64,000 nt of DNA from Verrucomicrobiales bacterium (lineage in GTDB: Bacteria; Verrucomicrobiota; Verrucomicrobiia; Verrucomicrobiales; DEV007), in contig JARGPI010000002.1 of NCBI GenBank assembly GCA_029213005.1, forward strand, positions 123,108-187,107. The letters run 5' to 3'. Both the position numbers and the translations under genes were made by a program. Numbering within the stretch: position 1 is the first letter of the stretch; every line of letters begins with the position of its first letter. Under the pieces are notes generated by a model that saw only the letters and a list, made by a program, of their open reading frames with translations, was not told the origin of the DNA and searched no databases. Positions 51,746 through 61,162 of this stretch are shown one piece after another.

Positions 51746-53740
51746 TCACTCCGGTTTTACGGCTTCTATCCAGATCATTTTAGCGCCGGAGGCATAGTTG
51801 ATGGAGAAGAGTTCCATGTCGAGGGTAGGGCCAAGGGAATTGATGTGGGCTATGAGTTTGGCTCCGTTGTCATCACCCCACGCATGCCAGGTTCCGTCGG
51901 GACGCTGGGCGACGTTGATGAAATCCATCGCTTTGACACGGATAAAGGGGCCGGGGTCCGTAGGTGGTCTCAGGACGTGGGGGATCCGGTGATGCTTAAG
52001 GTGGTGCGGGTGGGTCCACATGGTGACCGAGCCATCGTCGCACAATCCGAGAACGTGCGCTCCGGCGGTTGCTACTTGTACAAGTTTACGCGTGGTGTTA
52101 GGTCCGTCGAAAAAGCCGTGAGGATCTGACCAATTGATGGTTTTTCCCTCTGAAGTGAGGATTGAAGAAATCCGATTCCAGGAATCGAACTGCACCGCAT
52201 TGGTTACCGTCTTCAGACGGTTGAGTACAAATTGATGGGTTTTGGCCCAATCTGGTTTTCCGGCGACAGCGATATTTCCCTGAGGGGTAACCATCACGCT
52301 GAAGTCGTACGATTGTCCTATCGAAACGGCCCGCGTTGTCGGTATGATAAAAGGTAAATAAGCCCGATGAGTTTTAGGCACCGGAACGACTCGATCCGGC
52401 CATTCGTGTGAGAATGAGTGAAAGGCATCCCGATAGTCAGTTCGTTGACTCAGGTCGGGTCGATTGCTGATCATTTCGCCATCGGATCTGGCGGCATACC
52501 AGGACATGGCGATATTGGGCGCATTTTTTATATAGATAAAGTCGTCGATTCCTTCTGCCGGTGACAGGTCAATCTGATTGGCGAGATTCGACCAGGAGCG
52601 CAATCTCCCGCCGCGTTTCCGCATTTCGGCGAATGAGTCGGTCATCAAAGGCAGCGCAGGAGGTATCAGTTTCTCAACTTCGACTTTGCCTTGCTTCGGA
52701 AATAGAGTCGGTTTTGGTTGGTTCAGGTGAGGGGCGAACATCGCAGCGAGAATAACGGCGAGGAGCAGGGTAATCAGGACCGAGGTGATTTTGGTCGGCT
52801 TCGGCTTGCTGTTTCGTGATGTGATGGCTTTGGATATCTCTCTAACATCGGTTGTCCGGTCGTTTAAATTTTGAGCCATGGCGCGAAGGATGGCGTGGTC
52901 GAGTCGTTTGTTTCGCCGATTCAGACGATGAGTCGGAGGTGGGAAGTTCCCCGCCGGGACGCTGCCAGTCAGCATTTCGTAGACTACAATGCCAAAGGCA
53001 TAAATGTCGGCCCGGGCGTCGATGGTTTTTGCGTCGGTGCGTTGTTCCGGCGCCATGTAGGAAGGAGTTCCCATTCCGACACCGGAAACGGTGAGTGAAC
53101 TGTTCGCTGATTGCTCCACGAAGACTGCGAGACCGAAGTCACCTATTTTTGCCGTCCCGCTTTTATCGACAAAAATGTTAGCGGGTTTCACGTCGCGATG
53201 GATGATTCCCTGCTCGTGCGCGAAATGGAGAGCGTTACAGATTTGGCCAATGATAGAGTAAGCGAGAGACTCGTCGACTTCCCCGCTTTTCATAAGCCGG
53301 TGGAGGTCGCATCCGTCGATATACTCCATGATGAAAAAGTAGATATCATTCCGCGATCCGAAGTCGTAGATATTTACGATATTGGGATGACTGAGGCGGG
53401 CCATTGCTTTGGCTTCGCGCTGAAACCGCTCCTTGAATTCGGGATCTCCTTCCAAATTGGAGTGCAGAAACTTAATGGCTACGATCCGATCGAGGCTCAA
53501 TTGCCGGGCCATGTAAACGCTGCCCATTCCTCCTTCGCCAAGTAAACTGAGCAGCTCGAAGTCGGGGAAGGATTTCTGGAGTTCAGCCATTTCGGGGTTT
53601 CCCCCGGATTTCGGAGTGGAATGGGTTCCCGGGGTAGGTGGTTCGGAATCGAGCGCATTGCGAAGCAGGCAGGCACCACAAAGCGGTCCGACCAGATCGT
53701 CAGAGGAAAGAAACTCAGCTCCACAGGTGTCACATTTCAT
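51746..53740 (-). CDS. Membrane Ser/Thr protein kinase with zinc ribbon and RCC1-like segments
   Basis: About 664 aa from the ATG at 53740. An N-terminal zinc-ribbon-like CDTCGAEF...CGACL is followed by a Hanks-type kinase domain: glycine loop GEGGMGSVY, lysine VAIKFLH, catalytic loop IIHRDVKPANIF, and IGDFGLAVF. All catalytic residues are kept, so it should be active. A single membrane helix (VLITLLLAVILAAMF) leads to an outer part of about 300 residues with RCC1-like stretches (GAHVLGLCDDGSVTMW; VAQRPDGTWHAWGDDNG). Substrates are unknown; FHA proteins nearby are possible targets. Confidence 0.88.
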   Translation of the reverse strand: MKCDTCGAEFLSSDDLVGPLCGACLLRNALDSEPPTPGTHSTPKSGGNPEMAELQKSFPDFELLSLLGEGGMGSVYMARQLSLDRIVAIKFLHSNLEGDPEFKERFQREAKAMARLSHPNIVNIYDFGSRNDIYFFIMEYIDGCDLHRLMKSGEVDESLAYSIIGQICNALHFAHEQGIIHRDVKPANIFVDKSGTAKIGDFGLAVFVEQSANSSLTVSGVGMGTPSYMAPEQRTDAKTIDARADIYAFGIVVYEMLTGSVPAGNFPPPTHRLNRRNKRLDHAILRAMAQNLNDRTTDVREISKAITSRNSKPKPTKITSVLITLLLAVILAAMFAPHLNQPKPTLFPKQGKVEVEKLIPPALPLMTDSFAEMRKRGGRLRSWSNLANQIDLSPAEGIDDFIYIKNAPNIAMSWYAARSDGEMISNRPDLSQRTDYRDAFHSFSHEWPDRVVPVPKTHRAYLPFIIPTTRAVSIGQSYDFSVMVTPQGNIAVAGKPDWAKTHQFVLNRLKTVTNAVQFDSWNRISSILTSEGKTINWSDPHGFFDGPNTTRKLVQVATAGAHVLGLCDDGSVTMWTHPHHLKHHRIPHVLRPPTDPGPFIRVKAMDFINVAQRPDGTWHAWGDDNGAKLIAHINSLGPTLDMELFSINYASGAKMIWIEAVKPE

Positions 53741-53879
53741 TTTAAAGGCCGGATCAGGCAGGAGAGGGGGCACAGTATTTCAGAGGTCTCGTGAAACTCA
53801 ATAGCCTAATGACGAGGGGCGTCCGGGACTCGAAGAGAAAAGTCTGCGTTTGCGGTGAGTTGTTCCGTTTTGAGAGGTG

Positions 53880-54797
53880 ATGAAGGAATGCTTTTCAGGA
53901 GTGATTGGTGCCGCGGCGTGCCTGTTTCCGGTGTTTTGCGGGGCGGATCAACAGGAAATGACTGCTGAAACCCGTTTGCCCTCGCAGTTTTCAACGGCAA
54001 AAAGTGAGGGAGAGCCCCCGCAGTGGCGCTATTTGCTGCATCTGCCGGAAGGCTATGACAAAGCGGAGAAACCCTGGCCGATGATTTTTTATCTTCACGG
54101 GCGGAGCATTCGAGGAAATGACCTCGACCGGGTGAAGCGATACGGTCCCCCGGCTTTTCTCGATAAGAAGCCGCATTTCCCTTTTGTCGTGATTGCGCCC
54201 CAACTTCCCGATCACAGCTGGCCGTCCAGTTCGCTTCTCAAATTACTGGACGAGGTCACCGGCAAATACAAGGTGGATCGGGACCGGATTTACCTGACGG
54301 GAGTAAGCATGGGCGGGGGAGGAGCCTGGTATCTGGCGGCGGCAGGTCCGGAGCGCTTTGCCGCGCTGGCGCCTCTGTGCGGTTACGGGGGAACTTCGTT
54401 GGCGAAAAAGCTGACGAAGCTTCCAATCTGGGCGTTTCACGGGGATGCAGATGATATCGTGCCGCTCGAACCTCACCAAAAGCTGGTTGATGCCGTCAAC
54501 AAAGCGGGAGGAAACGCTCGGCTTACGGTGATTCCCGGCGGGGATCATGGGAATATCATTTTCCCGACTTATAAGCGAGATGACCTTTATCAATGGATGC
54601 TTTCGCAGAAAAGGGGGCGGGAAAAGGCTGAAATGCCCGTGGAAAAAGCTTCTGCGGGAAAATATGTCGTAAAAAAGGGAGACACACTCTGGAAAATAGG
54701 AAAAAGTCATGGAGTAACTGTCAATCAATTGAAAACCGCTAATCGACTCGACTCAAATGTGATCAAACCGGGGCGCGAATTGGTCATTCCCGACTAA
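53880..54797 (+). CDS. Secreted alpha/beta hydrolase with C-terminal LysM domain
   Basis: A 305-aa exported protein. After a signal peptide (to about residue 23) comes an alpha/beta-hydrolase fold of the dienelactone-hydrolase/esterase type: FYLHGRSIRGND, nucleophile elbow GVSMGGGGAWYLA (Ser), then AFHGDADDIVPLE and GGDHGN for the acid and histidine. After a short linker, a LysM domain fills the last 45 residues (YVVKKGDTLWKIGKSHGVTV...KPGRELVIP). LysM binds peptidoglycan or chitin-like glycans, so the enzyme is probably held on the cell wall. The fusion is uncommon. GTG at 53877 is an alternative start. Confidence 0.85.
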   Translation: MKECFSGVIGAAACLFPVFCGADQQEMTAETRLPSQFSTAKSEGEPPQWRYLLHLPEGYDKAEKPWPMIFYLHGRSIRGNDLDRVKRYGPPAFLDKKPHFPFVVIAPQLPDHSWPSSSLLKLLDEVTGKYKVDRDRIYLTGVSMGGGGAWYLAAAGPERFAALAPLCGYGGTSLAKKLTKLPIWAFHGDADDIVPLEPHQKLVDAVNKAGGNARLTVIPGGDHGNIIFPTYKRDDLYQWMLSQKRGREKAEMPVEKASAGKYVVKKGDTLWKIGKSHGVTVNQLKTANRLDSNVIKPGRELVIPD

Positions 54798-54857
54798 TTA
54801 CCTTGCTGACTTTTTTCGGTTCTGATCCATAGTGGCCGGCTTGAAATTAAACCACCT

Positions 54858-56069
54858 ATGAGTGACTCACCTGTCTCCGAACCGTCGTCATCGATCTCTA
54901 CCAAGGACCTTGAGATTAAAGATGCGCGTCTGATTTTTGATTCTGTCTGGGATCAGCTTGAGAGCGAATACGGCCACGATCAGCTAAGATTTCCCAAAGA
55001 AATTATTCTGCTGGGAGGTGCTCCGGGCGCTGGTAAAGGAACCAATACGGGGTTTATCATGGAGGCTCGCGGTTTTACCTGCCCGCCGATCATCGTCAGT
55101 TCACTGTTGAACACACCGGAAATGAGAGCCTTGATTGACGAGGGCCGCATGGTGGGAGACCGCGAAGTGATCGGGCTGCTTTTCCGCGAAATTTTAAAGG
55201 AGGACTACCGTGACGGGGCGATTCTCGATGGGTTTCCTAGGACTGAGGTGCAGGTGGAGTGCCTGCGTCTTCTCGTTACCAAAATCAAAGCGCTTTACCG
55301 GGAGTTTCACGATACGCCGCTGGCAACCGTTTTCCGGAAACCTACCATTCATGCCATGGTGCTCTTTGTGGAGGAGGCGACGAGTATTGAGCGTCAGCTG
55401 CAGCGCGGGCGTGATATTGAGAAGCACAATCAGAAGGTCCGGGAAACTGGAGTGGGGGAACTGAAAGAGCTTCGGGCTACGGATTTGGATGTGGCTTCGG
55501 CTCAGCATCGTTATCAGGTATTTAAAGAAAAAACCTGGGAGGCACTGCAGTCGCTTCGTTCCCAATTCTTCTATCACTTCATCAATGCGGAAGGGGATAT
55601 CGCGGAAGTAGAGAAAAACATCTATGAGGAGCTTCAATACCAAAGCTCACTCGAACTGGATTCCCGAACTTTTGATCGCCTTCGGGTGATACCACTCGCC
55701 AGTGAGATTATCGTGCACGCGAGGCAGGATCTGGTGAGACGACTTGATACCTATGAGTTAGAGCACAAAGAGATGTTTACCCGGGTGGTCGAAATCATCA
55801 TGGAAAACTTTATGCCTATCATCACCAGGCATGCGATCTCCGGTCAATCAGTAGTCAGTTCGATCGACGAAATTTTCCACAAGCCGCTCGCTCTCGCTAT
55901 GCTGATCGATATTTTTTCCGAGCGGGGCTATCATGCCCGGGTCGATAAACGACTCGAACAAATCCCGCAGCGGGTTGATCTGGTTACCGGGGAAATCGAA
56001 TGTCGCGATCAGTGGGTGTATCGCATCCACGTGTTCTTCGAGGGCTCCGATATTCGCCGGGGACACTAA
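54858..56069 (+). CDS. Enlarged adenylate-kinase-like nucleotide kinase
   Basis: A 403-aa protein with a nucleoside monophosphate kinase core: P-loop ILLGGAPGAGKGTNTGF, NMP-binding stretch SSLLNTPEMRALIDEGRMVGD, DGFPRTEVQVECL, and a later RQLQRGRD. The C-terminal about 170 residues lie outside the ordinary Adk fold (220 aa) and are not recognised. An N-terminal helical extension of about 45 residues precedes the P-loop. Phosphate transfer between nucleotides is likely; substrate and the role of the C-terminal part are unknown. Convergent with the RodZ-like gene. Confidence 0.82.
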   Translation: MSDSPVSEPSSSISTKDLEIKDARLIFDSVWDQLESEYGHDQLRFPKEIILLGGAPGAGKGTNTGFIMEARGFTCPPIIVSSLLNTPEMRALIDEGRMVGDREVIGLLFREILKEDYRDGAILDGFPRTEVQVECLRLLVTKIKALYREFHDTPLATVFRKPTIHAMVLFVEEATSIERQLQRGRDIEKHNQKVRETGVGELKELRATDLDVASAQHRYQVFKEKTWEALQSLRSQFFYHFINAEGDIAEVEKNIYEELQYQSSLELDSRTFDRLRVIPLASEIIVHARQDLVRRLDTYELEHKEMFTRVVEIIMENFMPIITRHAISGQSVVSSIDEIFHKPLALAMLIDIFSERGYHARVDKRLEQIPQRVDLVTGEIECRDQWVYRIHVFFEGSDIRRGH

Positions 56070-56075
56070 CCCTCT

Positions 56076-56744
56076 TTATTCGCCCGCCGCTTCCAGCAGG
56101 GAGGCGGTCATAGCGCTGGCTGGATCCACTTCGGGTTCGGCAGCGGCGGGTTCAATGTCCGGTTTGATGGAACTCAAGGTCACCGGGGCGAGTCCCGCCG
56201 TTTCAATCGGCCTGACGGTCTCTTTGGTGCTGACCAGTCGGTTTCGCACCTGAGCATCGCGGGAAAATGAGCCACTTTTGTTTTCAAATTGAAATACGGT
56301 GTCCCGTGCGCCGGATTCCGGGATGTTGGCCTGCGAACCGCTGTAGTAAAAAGTCGCAAGTAGACAAATCAAAGCGACTACCGAACCTACGAGAAAGATC
56401 GGCGTTTCCTGCTTCGGTTCGGTTCGCCTAAACTTCTGAGTCATCTTGGCGATCTCAACTTTTTCCAAACTACCAACTATCGTTTTACTGGCGAAGTAAC
56501 TGTCCAGAGAGTCAAAGCCGACAAACTCGAGATTCTTCAGATCGTCTTCGAAGTTCAGCCCTACCTGATTGGCATACTTCGTCAGATAGCTTTTAACATA
56601 GAGTGGGCTCGAGAAAGAGGAATAATCGTCGTTCTCCAATTTCTGGATGATTCCGGTGGGGACCTTGGTCAGGAAACTGACTTCATCCATTGACCAACCG
56701 TGCTCAGTCCTTGCCTTTTGTAGCTGCGTTCCAAATGAAATCAT
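56076..56744 (-). CDS. RodZ-like helix-turn-helix membrane protein
   Basis: A 222-aa protein. The N-terminal cytoplasmic HTH (TQLQKARTEHGWSMDEVSFL, TGIIQKLENDDYSSFSSPLY) matches the HTH_25 domain of RodZ. A membrane helix (FLVGSVVALICLLATFYY) and a short proline-rich outer tail follow. RodZ links MreB to the elongation machinery. The usual large periplasmic beta domain is absent here, so this is a shortened relative. It is the last gene of the minus-strand series 58.9-56.1 kb. Confidence 0.75.
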   Translation of the reverse strand: MISFGTQLQKARTEHGWSMDEVSFLTKVPTGIIQKLENDDYSSFSSPLYVKSYLTKYANQVGLNFEDDLKNLEFVGFDSLDSYFASKTIVGSLEKVEIAKMTQKFRRTEPKQETPIFLVGSVVALICLLATFYYSGSQANIPESGARDTVFQFENKSGSFSRDAQVRNRLVSTKETVRPIETAGLAPVTLSSIKPDIEPAAAEPEVDPASAMTASLLEAAGE

Positions 56745-56878
56745 AATGGCCTGGTTACCGTGTTATTTAAAATTAGATAACAATCCTTAATCTAAAGAAT
56801 TATAATTTTATCAAAAATAAACCTTAGTTTTACTAATTCAATCAGTTATTTTTAAATTAATCGAATTTTATTTATAAC
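56745..56878. other. AT-rich intergenic segment
   Basis: Strongly AT-rich, with A/T tracts. It should hold the promoter of the RodZ-like gene; no motif can be fixed. Confidence 0.4.
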
Positions 56879-58054
56879 TTAAGCAACCACGACGTCCGCC
56901 TTGCGGATCACGACGTCTTTGCCATTGCCACGGTAGACATATCCGGAGCGAAGGGTTTTCACCACCTTTGAGCCGGGATCACTCCCGAGTTTGCGGGCGG
57001 TCTTTTTCATCTTTACATCGTCGAGATCGTCGACGTGGATCAGCTGAATTTTATGTCGGGACTCGATGGTGAGTCTTTCGCCGGCGGGAACTTCGAATTG
57101 TTCGACCGAGTTCCGGTTTAGCAATCGGACAAAACTGTCTTTCAGAATTTTCATCTGAGAGGTCAATTTTGGAAAGAGCCAGTTTCGATCGTAGTAGGCG
57201 GCGAGGTCATCGAACATTTCCAGCCAGCGAATCAAGTCCCGGAAGAAATCCTGGTCCGGGGTGTGGTCTGCTTCCGGCTCGTCGCCGTGAAATATAGATT
57301 TCCGACTGAAGATGCCCTGTTGGCGGTCGAGAAGCTTACTGGTTAATTCTTCATCCCGTTCATTCAGCTCCTCCCGGTTTTTCAGCCGGTGATTCTGATT
57401 GATGAGTGAGACCTGTTCCTCTTTCAACTCTTCGATCGTGTCTTTGAGCACCTGAAGATGGGCGTCGTTAGGCCTAATTGATTCGGGAGATGGTTGAACG
57501 GAGCGATTGTTCCCACCGGTTTCCGCATGATGTTCGGCGAGCCTTTTTTCGCTGAGACGGGAACTGCGTAACTGCCGCTTCACATCGACCAGTTCGGAAC
57601 TGACTTTATCGAGTTCGGCGGTGGCGATGTTGAGGATCCGCTTGGATTCGGTATTCCGCTTTTCCGATTGTTGCAGTGCGAAGGAGAACCCTTCGCAGGT
57701 TCGAGAGAGTTTCCGCCGAAGAGTTTTCTCTATCGAATTTTCGGGCAGTAACTCCGGCTGAAACGAATCAACAAAGCAAAGCATATCACCGAAGGTCATT
57801 TCGTCGCCCGGAGCGATTTTCACAGTTCCTTCGATTTTTTCACCGTTCAGGAAAGACCCGTTTAGCGAGTCACAATCGATCAAAAAAAGTTCGCCATTCT
57901 TACGGCACTCGAGACGTGCGTGATGTCCCGATATGGATTTGAGCCGGATTCTGAGATCATTATCCGCGCGCCGACCGATTCGGATGACCGGTTGGTTTAG
58001 ACAGAAGTCGCAGGTCTCCCCGGGCCCGCCAATTTGAAGTTGCAGCTTTAGCAT
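56879..58054 (-). CDS. FHA domain protein with coiled coil
   Basis: A 391-aa cytoplasmic protein. The FHA domain covers residues about 1-95 (IRIGRRADNDLRIRLKSISGHHARLE; DCDSLNGSFLNGEKI), with the phosphothreonine-binding Arg, Ser and Asn motifs. Long coiled-coil segments follow (about 130-260: KVSSELVDVKRQLRSSRLSE; EELKEEQVSLINQNHRLKN), then a C-terminal folded part. FHA domains recognise threonine phosphorylated by Hanks kinases such as those at 51.7 kb, so it is a probable adaptor in that signalling. Function unknown. Confidence 0.85.
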   Translation of the reverse strand: MLKLQLQIGGPGETCDFCLNQPVIRIGRRADNDLRIRLKSISGHHARLECRKNGELFLIDCDSLNGSFLNGEKIEGTVKIAPGDEMTFGDMLCFVDSFQPELLPENSIEKTLRRKLSRTCEGFSFALQQSEKRNTESKRILNIATAELDKVSSELVDVKRQLRSSRLSEKRLAEHHAETGGNNRSVQPSPESIRPNDAHLQVLKDTIEELKEEQVSLINQNHRLKNREELNERDEELTSKLLDRQQGIFSRKSIFHGDEPEADHTPDQDFFRDLIRWLEMFDDLAAYYDRNWLFPKLTSQMKILKDSFVRLLNRNSVEQFEVPAGERLTIESRHKIQLIHVDDLDDVKMKKTARKLGSDPGSKVVKTLRSGYVYRGNGKDVVIRKADVVVA

Positions 58055-58132
58055 ATAATCCCTCTATTTCAGTTTTAATTTGGTAGGTAAACATTGGTTA
58101 CAAGAGGGTTTGGAGGTGGGAGATTAGGGGCG

Positions 58133-58945
58133 TTATCTGCTTGCTGGTGTCGTGACTTCTGTCAGTGGTGTTAAACTGACGGGGATAGCGTTTGTGGTTT
58201 CGATTTTGGTTAGTGGAGTGAAAGGCTGGCGATACCCGGGACGGTCGCCGCCGATAAAGTTAAGGAGGTCGGGACAAACCTGACGGGCCCAGTCAGTGGA
58301 TTGTTCCTCGGTGTAGGTAATCCCGTCATTCACCGGGTAGGGAGCGGAGTAACGCGTCACTCTTTTGCTGTCAAAGACTCGTCCCCCGTTGGATTCAACG
58401 ATTGATTTGATGATGGTTGCGAGACGGTTTTGAAGCTCGGCAGGGTGAAGTCTTTCGTGGGTGTGGGGAGGGAGAATCCAATAGAGACGGGCACCGGACG
58501 CTGTAATCTCCCGGGCCATCAGCTCCACGAGGTTGCGGACTTCGAGAAGATTGGCTTCCGGATTGCGGCGCTTTGACCGGAGAATGCCGTATAGAGAAGT
58601 GCCTGCCTGAACGACGACTACGGTAGGGTTGGCTTCCCGGAGTAATCCGTCGATTTTCGGGACGGTCCGGACCGAAAAGACGTGGCGCTCGTTGGTTCCG
58701 GTTTTCTCCCAGTATTCCGCGTCACTCTGAAATTGCTGATACTCTTTTAACCAATGATAGGGTCCCGCTCCCCGGTCGACGACAGCGAACACTTCGACGC
58801 CGTCCCTTCGCAGAGTGGCCTCCACCGTCTGCCCGAAACCGGAGAGGCTGCAGGAGTCACCCAGGTAGAGGGCTGTTGGCTTTTGAGCGAAAATCGTTCC
58901 GCCAGTGCACAACAATGCGGTAGTAATTAGGAAGCTTTTCCACAT
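58133..58945 (-). CDS. Secreted SGNH-like hydrolase
   Basis: A 270-aa exported protein (signal peptide residues 1-20, ending IFAQ). Block I reads ALYLGDSCSLSGFGQ, with an atypical residue set after GDS, and VVQAGTSLYG occupies the block III region, lacking the usual GxND asparagine; PHTHERLHPAE or a later Asp/His may serve as the block V. The fold is therefore that of the SGNH family, but activity is not assured. The C-terminus is a short Thr-rich tail. Confidence 0.65.
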   Translation of the reverse strand: MWKSFLITTALLCTGGTIFAQKPTALYLGDSCSLSGFGQTVEATLRRDGVEVFAVVDRGAGPYHWLKEYQQFQSDAEYWEKTGTNERHVFSVRTVPKIDGLLREANPTVVVVQAGTSLYGILRSKRRNPEANLLEVRNLVELMAREITASGARLYWILPPHTHERLHPAELQNRLATIIKSIVESNGGRVFDSKRVTRYSAPYPVNDGITYTEEQSTDWARQVCPDLLNFIGGDRPGYRQPFTPLTKIETTNAIPVSLTPLTEVTTPASR

Positions 58946-58996
58946 TGGGTTAGTGGGTCGGTAGTATTGGGTTCGGAAGCGTTAGTTTATAAAATT

Positions 58997-59191
58997 CTAA
59001 TCGTTGGTTTTAATGGGTCCTACGTTGCTGACCGGCTCGGAATCTTTGACGATCACAACCTGATTCGTCTTCAAATGCGCTTTGGGTCGGAGCAACAGGT
59101 TCAGTAATCTGCTGAATGACACACAAAGGATGGTCATAAACAGGCAACCGGCGCCTAACAAGCTCCAGATTATCAATGAATCGAATTGCAT
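58997..59191 (-). CDS. Small single-helix membrane protein
   Basis: A 64-aa frame with one membrane helix (LIIWSLLGAGCLFMTILCV) and a short polar tail. It precedes the SGNH-like gene on the same strand by about 50 bp. It is too short to identify and may be spurious. Confidence 0.45.
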   Translation of the reverse strand: MQFDSLIIWSLLGAGCLFMTILCVSFSRLLNLLLRPKAHLKTNQVVIVKDSEPVSNVGPIKTND

Positions 59192-59320
59192 ACTTCTTAC
59201 ACTTTTTGGGATTTTACGCTCAATTATGAAAATTTAAACAAAAAAGTTAAATATTGTGGACATCTTTATATTTAAGGTTACTTAACTAATACCCACCCCA
59301 AAAAATCCCTGAGTTAGAAA

Positions 59321-61162
59321 ATGAAGGGATTTATTAGTATCTTAAATGTGGCATTGAATGTGGGAGGCATCTTCGCTTCTCTGTTTGGTATCGTTTGCGT
59401 GGTAAAAATCGCGTTCATCAAACCATGGCAAAACCTCCAGGTTAGTTCCGAACGAATCACTTTTGTCGAAACGCCGACTGAAACCGAAGTTAGCGGGCAA
59501 AATCGCCCCGAACCGGAGACCAGAACAGTGGAACTTCCCGTTCCGGTAGCCGTGGCTGAGACCACCCGGCAGCCCGTGATTGCGAGTCCGAAGCCGGCAG
59601 CGGTTGAAGTCGCCGCGACCCCGACTCCGGTTGGGAATACCGCTCCGTCTGAAGTGACTTATGGCGTGACTGAATTACCCCCATTGGACAGGGTACCGTC
59701 CAAAAGTGTACAGGGTACAGTCCCCGAAGTGATCGAAGCAAAGGTCCGTAAGCGCCCCAATGGATTTCTGGCCTGGTTGTTCCGGGCACCCGGCGAAGAA
59801 GCTCCTAAAGAGGAGGAAATGCCTCGCGAACCGATGGAACTGAGGAATCGCGGTGGAGCTGCAGTGGATTACGTCAGTTCATCGATCGACCCCACGGAAG
59901 GCCAATTTTCAGCGGAACCGATGACAGAAGTTCCGATCGCGGTCGAGCAACCTCGACGCGTTACGGCAACCCCACCCGCCGCCGATTTGGTTCAGAAAGT
60001 TCAGGGCGGGGCGTTGAACCACAGTTTTTCGATCGCCTTGTTAGAGGGTTACCTGAAGAGTTTGGGATATACCAATATCAGTCAGGAAGACACCGGGCTA
60101 TATACTAAGGTCTACGGAGTGAAAGATCACAACATCACCGTGGAGTTGAACAATTCAGTGACGGAAAGCGGTCGCGAACAGACCGTGGCGATGGAGGGGA
60201 TAGCGCTGGTGGTGCATCCCGATAACCCCATCGAAACGCTCACGGTTGCTCAAGTCGCTGCGATTTATTCCGGTGATATTCTGCGCTGGAGCCAGCTCTG
60301 CGATTTTCCGGGTTCGATCTCGCTGTGCATGAGCGACGGAAAAGCGGGGACGCCCCACATGTTAAAGCGCCTCGTGCTTTACCCGAATGGGAAACTGGAT
60401 ACCGAAAATGGTGAGATCAGTCACTACGGTTCCGGTAGCGAAGTGGCTGAAAAAGTTGCCGCCAAGCCGCTCGCAATCGGTGTGATCCCTATTTCACAAC
60501 AAATTGAGGGAGTAAAGTATATCAAGATCAAAGCGGCTGAAGATTGCCGGGCGATTCCTCCGACCCATATCTGTGCGGAGACGATGGACTATCCACTGGC
60601 AAAGCCGGTAAACTTTTATCTCAACAGCGAAGATGGCGAGTTCATTAACGACTGGCTTCAGTTTGTGATGAGCGATGCCGGTCAGGAAGTGGTCAACGAA
60701 ATCGGCCTGATCGGTCGGGGCGAACTTTCCGATTTTGCGATGGCACAGCACGACCGATTTGTGCGGGAAACACTCGAGGATAAAACGGCGTTGCCATCCT
60801 ACCGGAACATGATCAAAGGTGCCGATCGGCTCAACTCGCGGTACAATTTGAGATTTCAGAACGGGGAGATGATTTTAACGGAGAATTCCGAAGTGAATCT
60901 CTCCAATCTCATCAAATGGCTGCTGGAGCAGGATCGCCCCGTCACTCCGATTTTAATCGGGTTCTCCGATTCGATCGGAAAATACAAGGTCAATCAGGAC
61001 CTCTCCCGGAAGCGGGCTGAAGTGGTTGCGGATCGCCTGCGGGAAAGCGGAATCCCCAATGTGAAGACCGCCGGCTACGGAGAGGAAATGCCCGTTGGTG
61101 ACAACGGAACCGAAGCGGGACGGGCCATCAATCGGCGCGTCGAAGTTTGGCTCCACCGCTAA
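59321..61162 (+). CDS. Membrane-anchored phosphate-binding-like / OmpA fusion protein
   Basis: A 613-aa protein. One N-terminal membrane helix (about residues 8-30) is followed by a long low-complexity Pro/Glu/Val-rich linker (to about 220). A PstS-type substrate-binding domain covers about 225-480 (IALLEGYLKSLGYTNISQED; GIALVVHPDNPIETLTVAQVAAIYSGDILRW), and a C-terminal OmpA-type domain about 495-612 (GEEMPV...NRRVEVWL) binds peptidoglycan. It would tether a sensor or binding module between membrane and wall. Part of the linker is encoded by the 22-bp repeat. First of three same-strand genes. Confidence 0.85.
   Translation: MKGFISILNVALNVGGIFASLFGIVCVVKIAFIKPWQNLQVSSERITFVETPTETEVSGQNRPEPETRTVELPVPVAVAETTRQPVIASPKPAAVEVAATPTPVGNTAPSEVTYGVTELPPLDRVPSKSVQGTVPEVIEAKVRKRPNGFLAWLFRAPGEEAPKEEEMPREPMELRNRGGAAVDYVSSSIDPTEGQFSAEPMTEVPIAVEQPRRVTATPPAADLVQKVQGGALNHSFSIALLEGYLKSLGYTNISQEDTGLYTKVYGVKDHNITVELNNSVTESGREQTVAMEGIALVVHPDNPIETLTVAQVAAIYSGDILRWSQLCDFPGSISLCMSDGKAGTPHMLKRLVLYPNGKLDTENGEISHYGSGSEVAEKVAAKPLAIGVIPISQQIEGVKYIKIKAAEDCRAIPPTHICAETMDYPLAKPVNFYLNSEDGEFINDWLQFVMSDAGQEVVNEIGLIGRGELSDFAMAQHDRFVRETLEDKTALPSYRNMIKGADRLNSRYNLRFQNGEMILTENSEVNLSNLIKWLLEQDRPVTPILIGFSDSIGKYKVNQDLSRKRAEVVADRLRESGIPNVKTAGYGEEMPVGDNGTEAGRAINRRVEVWLHR
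59686..59724 (-). repeat. 22-bp-period repeat (TGTACCCTGTACA family), copy 4
   Basis: On the minus strand reads CTGTACCCTGTACACTTTTG, then GACGGTACCCTGTCC: two cores 22 bp apart, inverted relative to the gene. It lies within the linker of the PstS/OmpA fusion, where it encodes Val-Pro-Ser-Lys-Ser-Val-Gln-Gly-Thr-Val. Confidence 0.8.
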
